A DNA stretch of 21,029 nucleotides, taken from Acanthamoeba lenticulata. Taxonomy: Eukaryota > Discosea > Longamoebia > Acanthamoebidae. A program made the translations under genes and the position numbers. Where the stretch lies: positions 1 through 21,029 of the forward strand of contig NAVB01001890.1 in assembly GCA_002179805.1 (NCBI GenBank), read 5' to 3'. The notes under the pieces are model-generated. The model worked only from the letters and a program-made list of their open reading frames with translations. It had not been told where the DNA came from and made no database searches. Below, one piece after another: positions 9,849-17,595 of the stretch (the first letter of the stretch is position 1; each line of letters begins with the position of its first letter).

Positions 9849-11435
9849 ATGACACACACCCTAGCTCGCATCTTCTTCTGCTGCTTGGTGCTCTTTCTGG
9901 TGGGTCGGGCGTCGTCGGATCTGCAGTGTGGACAGCTGCTGAACTATCTCGACCCTAGCCCTCAAGCGCCCCAATATGGCCAGAAGTTGGCGGCGCAGGC
10001 TTTCAGCGTTGGCCTCACCACTCAGCTCTTCAGTATCACCCTCGCCGGTACCGCCCAGCACCGCCAACGCAGTTGGTAAGAAACTCAAGCTTTGTTTTTC
10101 TTTCCTCAGGCCAGGTCAGCAATGACACGTCGAGTACGGTTTCGATCTGCACGGGCGACATGCCATCTCTAACTCCGCTCCCCAACGCCAGCTTCGTGCT
10201 TACTCAGAGGGTCGACCAGGCAGGCTACATGTTCTACACCTTCAACGCTACTCAACCCGGCGTCGTCTTGTCGCCGACGGTCACCTACTGGGTGGTCCTC
10301 CATGGGTCAGCAGCTTGGCCGAAATTGCTCAGCATTGCCTCGAGCGGCAGGCTCCCTTCTTCTACCGTCACCCTGTTGAACGGCCTTTGGTTGTTCTCGA
10401 ACGCAACCGGCTGGCTGACGGAAAGTGCTCAATTGGCCCAGGTGGCTATGCATGGCTGTTACGCGGTCTCGCCGTCGCCCTCGGCCGCGCCCGCGGTGGC
10501 TCCCGTCACGGCCAACGTGACCGCAAGCTTCGGCCAGGACGGCCCGGCCGTGCGCCTTTCCGCTCCCGTCTCCTCAGCGGTTGTGGCCGTGAGCGCCAAC
10601 TTGAGCGCCGCACTCGTGGGCAACACCTCCGTGCCCATCTCAGGTTCGCCCACAGTGTTGTGTCTCTCCTGCTCTCAAGCGGCAAGAACTGACTCAGAGT
10701 TTTGGCGTAGGCGGTACCGTGCAAAACAGTTCCGCAACGACCCAGGAGTACACGACGAGACTCGGCAACTCGACCCTCCTGGCGCATCAGTTCTCCTTCC
10801 ATCGCGAGGCTGAATCAGGCGAGTTTGGAGGGACCACGTTCCCCATCGGAGCTGGCACCGTGAAGTGGTCGATCAACATCACCACCCAGGCCAACGACAG
10901 CCTGGTCGGCTCCGACACCATTGTGCTCCGCTACCTCCTGTTGGACTCTGCTTCCTCCTCGGCTCAGGCAGGCTCCGGAGCCAAGGTCAGCAAACGAATG
11001 GGCTTCCCACAGGCCAACATGACCACCTACATCCTCTTCCTCTCCGGCGCTTCGGCGGTGGCCGAGGTCCAGGTGTTCGACCTGGCGCTCTTCGACGGCG
11101 TGCTCCGCCCCATCAACCACTCGGTGGTGGTCTCCTCGTCTGCCAACTCGTCGTCGTTCGTCCTGGAGCTGGCGTTTCCGGGAGGCTTCAACGACTCGCT
11201 TTATTACGATCCGAGCCTCGGCCTGGGCGTTCTACTCGGCTCGTCAGATGGCAAAGGGGGCGGCGACACGAACGTGGGCCTGATCGTGGGCGTGACCGTG
11301 GGTGTCGGCGTCGCTGTGCTGCTGGTGTCCACCGTAGTCGTGGGAAGCATCGTCTTTGCCTGGTGGCGAAAGAAGCAGCGCCACGCCGACGGTATCGACT
11401 GGGACATCAACGAAGAGGAAAAGCCCGTCCTGTAA
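9849..11435 (+). CDS. type I membrane protein with lectin-like head, paralogous at its C-terminus to the 2651-6117 gene
   Basis: Predicted 485-residue surface protein from three exons (9849-10047, 10110-10643, 10711-11435), both introns phase 1. Layout: signal peptide (IFFCCLVLFLVGRASS); a globular head at about residues 35-205 with AFSVGLTTQLFSITLAG, VSICTGD and SPTVTYWVVLHGS, reminiscent of choice-of-anchor R domains (inference); a short Ser/Pro/Ala linker; an Asn/Ser-rich ectodomain; a transmembrane helix near 433-461; and a tail with WWRKKQRH followed by an acidic end. The membrane-proximal part aligns with the 2651-6117 product: FNDSLYYDP...GVLLGSS against FNESLAYDP...GVLLGSP, then Gly/Asp-rich spacer and helix. 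The two genes therefore share a membrane module but carry different heads and tails. Ligand and signalling role are unknown. A transposon lies just past the stop codon. Confidence 0.78.
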
Positions 11436-11511
11436 AAACCTTGGGACAGTAATAATTCTCTGGCTTGCGTAAGCCTTTTTTTTTGCTTACGTAAAAAAGG
11501 AACTGGGCGCT

Positions 11512-11525
11512 TTTTAGTTACGTAA
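11512..11525 (+). repeat. left inverted repeat of the transposon
   Basis: TTTTAGTTACGTAA, exact reverse complement of 13283-13296. It contains the palindrome TTACGTAA, also present at 11487-11494. Confidence 0.7.
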
Positions 11526-11529
11526 CAAT

Positions 11530-13199
11530 ATGGAACAAGAAGAACCTCAAACCAACAAGAGAAAAAGAGGTCTTGACCAAGCTTTATTGCAAGACCATTG
11601 TTGTACTTTTATTGAAGAAGAATGGGACGAAGTTTTAACAGTTGAATTAAAGTCTTCTATTATGCCAACACAAGTACCTATACATTTTTAAGAGGTGTTT
11701 GAATACTAACTTGAATATAGTTAAAACGAACTTTATGTTTAACAAAAAAAAGGTATCTCTACAATATGATTACAAATGATATATGGAATATATTAGTTGA
11801 AGCAGTTAATAATATATTGGCTATTGGACAAAATGTTAAACATTATGATAGTAGAAAAAAACCTACAACTATTAATGAATTGAAAAATTTTTATGGTATA
11901 TTGATATTGATTGAAAATACTTATGGTAATAATGTGCATAATATGAGAACTCATTTGGGAAAATTGAAAAAAGAATATAATGATATATGGCCTATGGGAT
12001 GTGATAGATTTGCTATATTATTAAGGTATTTTGATATATGTTCTTGTTAAAATATTAATTTTAACATTTATATATATTTAGTTCTTTTGCCCCATCAATT
12101 AGTCAGATTAAATCTATTTGTGCTGTTTTACATGCAAATTTTATCAATCATATTGATAAAACATCTGTATGTATCAAAAATATATTTGTTTTATTGTTAA
12201 CTATGATATAGGTCAAACTTGCTGTTTATGATGAATTAATGATGGGATATCAACCATCTGCACAAGCCAAAAAAAATGCAGAACAAATTGGTATTCCTAT
12301 TCCAATTGTATTTATGCCAAGAAAACCACATCCCAATGGTTTAGTTCTTTATGAAGTATGTAGTTTTAGGTTTTTGTTGTATTTATTGTTTTTCATTTCA
12401 TTTTATATTCAGATGGTGACAATGGTTAATTCACCCCTGGGAGATGGTGTTTTGCCATATTGTTGCTGATGCAGCTTTTGGGTCAATGGATTTATTGAAA
12501 CAAATTACTGATTGGGGTGGTACAGCAACATTTTCATGTCCTTTAAATGTAAACCCTTGGTTATGGGAAATGTTATCATATAATTTACCTACATTACATT
12601 GGAGAGGAGCAATACAATCAAATTCTGGTTTTGTAGCTTCTATTCATGCAGGTACAGATGAAAAAGGAAAAATAACATATCAACAGATTATATCTTCTGC
12701 ATGGAAGGCTACAACAAGGCCTATAAATAATATTACAGCTATAGAAAATGCTAATGATATGCCCAAATTTACTATGGAAGAATTACAAAATATGACTGTT
12801 GAACAATTACGAAAATTATGCAAAAAATACAATATCAAGACAGGGAAAAATAAGGCACTATATGTATCTAATATCTATAAACATTCTGAAACTATCCATA
12901 CCGAAATGAACAAAATTGAAAGTATTCAAAAATCTTTAACAATTAATTTCTTGGATGATCCTGCTCCTATGCATGTTTTCTACAGAGACCATTTTAACCT
13001 TGTTGATTTGGCTGATCGGCGTTGGTATGCAGTAGAAGAGCATCATGCACATCATAGGTGGCAAACTAAGATGATATTGGGCATTTTACACAATGCAGTA
13101 AGCAATGCATGGGTTTACGCAATTAAATTGGAATATAAAGAATGGATTTCTTGGCGCCAACAGTTGGCTTTAGAATTGATACAAGAGATAGGAGACTGA
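11530..13199 (+). CDS. piggyBac-type transposase (DDE_Tnp_1_7), one frameshift
   Basis: Predicted cut-and-paste transposase of about 488 residues. Exons: 11530-11673, 11721-12025, 12082-12166, 12212-12355, 12413-13199. Junctions 1-4 keep phase, and the first intron has a textbook TACTAAC branch site before TAG. Family features: an N-terminal basic patch (NKRKRG), the INELKNFYGILILIE and DRFAILLR region, and three expected acidic positions in VYDELMMGYQ, VADAAFGS and NLVDLADRRWY. Exon 5 starts in one frame (NSPLGDGVLPY) but must change frame near 12460-12466 to reach VADAAFGS; its length is one base too many. So the copy is inactive or the sequence has an error. A SAP-like segment (TVEQLRKLCKKYNIKTGKNK) is inserted before the third acidic motif. 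No C-terminal cysteine-rich finger is seen. Codon use is far more AT-rich than in neighbours. Confidence 0.8.
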
Positions 13200-13282
13200 T
13201 ACTATTTGATATGGGCAATTTTATGGACATTTTATTTTTCAGAAAAATTCTTCTTCATTATTTCACCTGGATTTATTCTTGT

Positions 13283-13296
13283 TTACGTAACTAAAA
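13283..13296 (-). repeat. right inverted repeat of the transposon
   Basis: Exact reverse complement of 11512-11525; contains TTACGTAA. A degenerate second copy (TTTACGGT) lies about 12 bp outside it. Confidence 0.7.
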
Positions 13297-13357
13297 TAAA
13301 AAGTTTACGGTGCCTAAAGAATTAGCTCAGCTTTTTTTTCTTAACTTTGTTTTATCC

Positions 13358-15383
13358 ATGGACGACAGCTACGAAGAACAGCCAATTCGCTTGCTGGCCT
13401 CGCTAGACGCAAGCCAACTCACGACCGCAACCGGGTGCGCAGGCTGCGGCTTCAATCCAAAGGGCTTCCTGCGCGTTGCCCTCGTGGCGCAGGCCCCGCA
13501 CAGTGATAATAATCAATGCGGCAAGCCCGCCAATATAGAGCCGCTCCTCACGCTATGCCGGCTCAAGCTGGAGGAGGTGATCCTCATGGGTGATGTGGCT
13601 GACGTGCCTCAACTGCTGCCCCACCTGCCGTTTGCCCTGCCGCCGGACCTCGTGTCCGACTTGGTGGACTCATTGCTGGCCAAGAGCATGACGGACCTTT
13701 TTCCTCTCACGTGTGCCCCCAACCCCAACCCCAACCTTCTTCCACCCTCTTGGTGCTCAACTCTGCGCACTTGAACACTCCGGAATATGATTAGGTCGCT
13801 GTTGGGGCGGCTGCGTTCGACGTTCCCCTCGACCCTCCTGAGTGGTGTGACCCTTGTACGTTGAAGTCTCCACAGCTCGGCGATGGTCGATTGGTGGCCT
13901 GACGTCAGCTGACACGTGGATTCCACATGCGGGGGCGTGCGTATAATGCGGCAGCGCTGCAGCTCATGCAGCGATCGTTTCGCCATCCCCGAGCCAGAAG
14001 AGGCGTCTTACTTCTGCTCCAACTGTTCTTGTGTTGTCTGTCGTACGTTGTTGGCCTTGCTCTCCCCATCCTCTTTATATTTTCATTTTCATTTATAAGT
14101 TTTTTAAAAATATAAATAAAAAGGCTTCATTCGCCAGCGACTTGTTTGGACAAGTGTTTTGTCTGCAGCAACCACTTGTGCCCCGTGGCGTGCGGTCGGT
14201 GGGCCTCTGTCGACGTGCCCACAATCACTGAACATGAGTGGCTTGCCAAAGCTGGCGCGCGGCGCAAACCTCCGCCAATGATCGAGGTCGAGCTGCGGAG
14301 CTGTCTTGACTGCGATCCGCACACCAAAGCTGAGGTTCGTCCCAAAGAGCAGTTTTACTTTTGCTTTTTTGCAAAATCTTGGTGATGATGGCTGCCTTTC
14401 TGTTCCCGGTTGTGCAGGTGCTCCACAGTTGGGCTTATGAAGCCCAAGAGGACTATGAATCCCGCCTGGTCAGTTCACACGACTTTCACGAGTGCAGGCT
14501 TTGTAGCCGGTCACTCCTCGTGCGTGGTCCACCCCATTTTTTTAGTTTCGTTTTTTATTTTTATTTTTTTTAACTTTATCTTTTTTATAAAGATAAACTC
14601 GCCTGACCACATAAAAAACAACACTTGCAGGATGACTGGGATGGTGATTTGCTGCTCGAAGATTTGGAAAGATGGGAGGAGGAGATGTTTGAAGTCTGCA
14701 AGATTTGCGTTTACACCGTATCTCTCCCACGCCCCTGGTTCACATCAGTCGTCCTCGACGTGCACCTGTGGTTGACACCGGTTGTGCGTACAGGTGTGCA
14801 CGTCTTGCGTGGCGATCACGTGCAATGGTGATTGTGAGCAAGCGTGGTGCAAGAAATGTTTTGAAGATTACGGACTGTTCAGCACCTGTGCACGCTGCCG
14901 CAAAGAGGACGTCTGCGAGAGCTGCCTCTTCGACTGGTGCGCCACCGTCACCCGTTCTCCTTGCGCTGAAACTACCAGCTCGAGCTCACGCACGTCCACG
15001 ACGTCGACAACGGCAGGACCGAGGTCAGGCCAGAGGGCGACCCAGAGGCACGCCTGTGCTGGTGCTGCTACAAGGACGCCATGGATTGCCAGAAGCGACT
15101 GAGCGACGTGGTGGCTGTGGTTGTCGATCCCGTACCAGCCGGCCTGCGTAAGGAGCTCACTGAGCTCATCACGCGACACGGTGGCCAGGTGGTTTCTACC
15201 GCTTGTTCCTCCCCGCATACTGCGGACGTGACGCACACCATCGCCTTGCCATCAGTCTCGTTGGCGTCTTCGGGTGGGAAGCGCGTGAGCCCAAGGGAAG
15301 TGCTGCTCTGGTGCTCCTGCATCGATGGCCCAAGCAGCAGCAGCAGCAGCAGCAGCAGCTCATGGGCAGTACATAAAGAGTGA
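13358..15383 (+). CDS. cysteine-rich multi-zinc-finger protein with C-terminal BRCT-like domain
   Basis: Predicted 481-residue protein; function unknown. Eight exons keep a single frame: 13358-13710, 13795-13855, 13955-14042, 14138-14334, 14418-14519, 14631-14717, 14794-14946, 14979-15383. The N-terminal 138 residues are leucine-rich (ALPPDLVSDLVDSLLAK). Residues about 139-389 hold some 32 cysteines in CxxC-type clusters, e.g. RCSSCSDRF, FCSNCSCVVCPTCLDKCFVC, ECRLC, EVCKICVYTVCTSC and CARCRKEDVCESC, which should bind several zinc ions. The C-terminal 90 residues resemble a BRCT domain: VVAVVVD, then ITRHGGQVV, DVTHTIAL, and VSPREVLLWCSCID, with Gly-Gly and Trp in the usual places; a 10-Ser run follows. 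BRCT domains usually bind phosphopeptides in DNA-damage proteins. Exons 2-3 and the 32-bp last intron (14947-14978) are the weakest points. The stop is 19 bp from that of the convergent hydrolase gene. Confidence 0.65.
15333..15359 (+). repeat. (AGC)9 microsatellite coding poly-serine
   Basis: Nine AGC codons followed by TCA encode ten serines near the C-terminus of the Cys-rich/BRCT protein. Such a tract is likely to vary in length between strains. Confidence 0.9.
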
Positions 15384-15402
15384 CACGAGTACTTGAAGGG
15401 TT

Positions 15403-17465
15403 TTACAACGCGCGCGGGGCGGCAGCGGTGCACATCTCACAGGCGTTGTTGTGGATGGCGTTTCGGAACGTGCATGTGCCGCACGCCCACTCGCCTGCAG
15501 CCGCCGTCGGTTCTGTCGTTGTTGTCGTCGAGGATGATGCTGATGACGTTGGCGAGGAAGAAGAAGGCGAGGACGGGAGGTCGGGCGCAGCAAAGAGGTA
15601 GAGCATCTCGGCCAGGTTCTCGAGGCGGTCCCGGTACTCGAGGCCCTTGTAGTGATTATCCGGCACGCCCCGCATCCCGTACACGGCGCCCCACAACGAC
15701 GCCGCGATGCTGCCCTCACCCAACCCACCCCAGCACGTACGCACGCGCCCACGATTGTCAACACTTGGGCGGGCGGCTCCTTACGCAAGAGACTAGTCTC
15801 AATGGCATATTATACCTGCCGGTGCTGTCCGAGTCGCCGCCGTGGAGGGCCGCCTTGAGCAGCAGTTCGTTCCACGACGGGCCCGCGCTCAGGAGCGCTG
15901 CGCGACCGCGCGTCAGCACGCAGATTTATAATGAGAGAGAGAAAGCGAGGAGGCGCGTACCGTCGTAGGCGATGATCACCGAGTCGTGGCCCGAGGAGCC
16001 GCCCCAGCCGTCAAACGACAGTTTCTTGTAGAAGGCGTCGCGCTCGACGACGCCCCACCGCGCGGGAAACACGGGGACGTCGCCGTGGAACAGGCCGCGC
16101 TCCTCCATGTACTTCATCCAGGCGCGCTCAAAGTAGTCGAGCCCCTCGGCGTAGTGCTCGACGTCGCGCTCGGTGCGCTGGAGGTAGTCCCGCGCCTTGG
16201 GCAGCAGCTCGAGCAGTCCGTGGCCCCAGGCCGCTACGGGCCGGCCCTCCACGGCAAAGGCCGCGAACAGGGCCGAGGCCAAGGCCCCGAGGAAGCCCAC
16301 CGGGTGATTGCTTGTTGGGTTTATTTTTGTTTGTTTTGTTTTTTTTTGAATTTTTGTTTGTTTTTTTTGATTTTTTTGTGTTTTGTGTTTTTTTGTTTTT
16401 GTGTTTTAATTTGCGTGTCTGCAGCGAACGACACGCACGGGGCATATGTGGCGAGACGTACTGGGTCATGCGGCCGCTCTCGATGGCGACCTCGAGCAGC
16501 CTGTCGCGGTTGGCCTCGCCCGGGAACCGCAGCCCGATGCACTGCATTTGTTGGCGAGCAGGCAGGCAAGAAAGGCAAACAGGAAAAGCGCGCATGAGGG
16601 TCAATCTGTTGGGACAAACGGTCATGATCGAACGCACCATCGCTCGCATGGCTCCGCCGCAGCCACCGCCCTTGGAGTCTGCAAACATGTCAAGAGATTA
16701 TTTATTTTTATTTAAATACACAAATAAAAAGAATGGAAAAAAAAGCAGGTGGGGTCAGGGACCATAAGGGATGCGGTTCCAGGGCACGGGCGTGATGCGA
16801 GTGCCCTCGAACGGGACGACGCCCTCCATCATCATCAGCGTCTCCATCGTCTTCTCGCCCGCCGCTGGCACGTGTGTTTTAGCTGGTGTGAGGCGCAATT
16901 GGACAGTTAAAGCTCCAGAGAGAAACGCGGGGCGGTACCGCGGCCTTCCATGTCGTGTCCGCAGGTGACGTACTTGCGCGCGATCTTGTCCTCCAGGTCC
17001 CGCAGGCTGAGGTTCGCCCGAACGAGTTCAGTTTGTCGTCGTCATGACGCGGCAGGGGAAGCAGCGGGCGAGAGGGGGGAGGCACGCACGAGTCCCAGTC
17101 CTCCACAAGCGCCTCTGCGGTCGCAATGTGCATCACAGTGTCGTCGCTCACACGCCAGTCCCGCCGGTTGACCCTGCGAGAAAACGCCAACTTTAAAAAT
17201 CACACAAAAAAGCATATAAAAATGAAAGGAGGGCGAGGAGGTGGAGAGACGAACGTGATGCTGGAGATGCCGCCGAGCTCGCCCAACTGTGCGTGAATGC
17301 GAGGACCGTCCTTCAAGAACTCCCACTTGCCATTCCTGAAACCTATGGCGTCGCCGACTCCCCCCAGCAGCTGTAATATTGTAAATAAGAAATAAAAGCA
17401 CCCTCTTTGGCAGGAGCCAGCGGCAAGTCAGGGCGCACCATGGCTGCGCGGTAACGTTGGTCCAT
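15403..17465 (-). CDS. ADP-ribosylarginine hydrolase (ARH1 type) with C-terminal NZF/RanBP2 zinc finger
   Basis: Predicted 418-residue enzyme removing mono-ADP-ribose from protein arginine. Ten minus-strand exons: 17465-17439, 17370-17255, 17173-17090, 17006-16939, 16864-16763, 16678-16638, 16541-16462, 16310-15961, 15897-15816, 15709-15403; all phases agree. ARH1-like landmarks appear in order: YRAAMLLGGVGDAIGFRNGKWEF, split here as YRAAMLLGGVGDAIG and FRNGKWEF; VSDDTVMHIATAEAL (magnesium-site Asp58-Asp59); [41 protein letters not shown], read as [41 protein letters not shown] (Asp311, Asp313, Ser314, second metal motif); MRGVPDNHYKGLEYRDRL. The catalytic domain is about 357 residues, as in mammals. 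A Ser/Thr linker then leads to W391-x-C-x2-C-x3-N-x6-C-x2-C410, a RanBP2/NZF finger with Thr397-Phe398 and Met409, the ubiquitin-contact residues of NZF fingers. Exon 1 is only nine codons. It shares a divergent promoter with the Sel1 gene. Confidence 0.93.
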
Positions 17466-17595
17466 GCCTTCGTGTTCGTCTTTTGTCTTGCTCGTTTTTG
17501 ATCAAAAAGAAAACATCATAAAACTCAAACAAAAAATTTATCGGAAAAATCCAGTCAAAATCAAACATTTCAGCTGTTTTCATTTGGCGAAGAAG
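17466..17595. promoter_or_regulatory. divergent promoter region, hydrolase and Sel1 genes
   Basis: 130 bp lie between the ATG at 17465 (minus) and the ATG at 17596 (plus). The stretch is AT-rich compared with both genes and has runs of A on one strand. No clear TATA box is visible. Both genes must start transcription from here or from within each other's 5' ends, so co-regulation is plausible. Confidence 0.45.

Larger units (their letters stand above)
11512..13296 (+). mobile_element. piggyBac-type DNA transposon, AT-rich
   Basis: A strongly AT-rich block interrupts GC-rich sequence. It is bounded by a perfect 14-bp inverted repeat, TTTTAGTTACGTAA at 11512-11525 and its complement at 13283-13296, and encloses a spliced DDE transposase whose ATG comes four bases after the left repeat. 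The outer limits are uncertain: another TTACGTAA copy (11487-11494), a CGTAAGC/GCTTACG hairpin (11468-11491) and a degenerate TTTACGGT on the right suggest the element extends somewhat further. I found no matched TTAA pair at the edges, the usual piggyBac target duplication. It sits between the stop of the 9849 gene and the start of the 13358 gene. Confidence 0.75.

Noticed and set aside
10865..11452. Arg/Gly-rich plus-strand frame inside the membrane-protein gene
   Set aside because: It is a shifted reading of the GC-rich exon whose main frame has ectodomain, membrane helix and tail.
13341..13344. TTAA as right-hand piggyBac target duplication
   Set aside because: No matching TTAA is found on the left edge, so the site duplication cannot be claimed.
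13716..13735. Telomere-like AACCCC repeats
   Set aside because: Only about three units, inside a likely intron of the Cys-rich/BRCT gene; too short to mean a telomeric remnant.
16321..16415. T-rich tract as possible low-complexity gene or terminator
   Set aside because: It lies within the 16311-16461 intron of the hydrolase gene; splicing it out restores the [10 protein letters not shown] motif.
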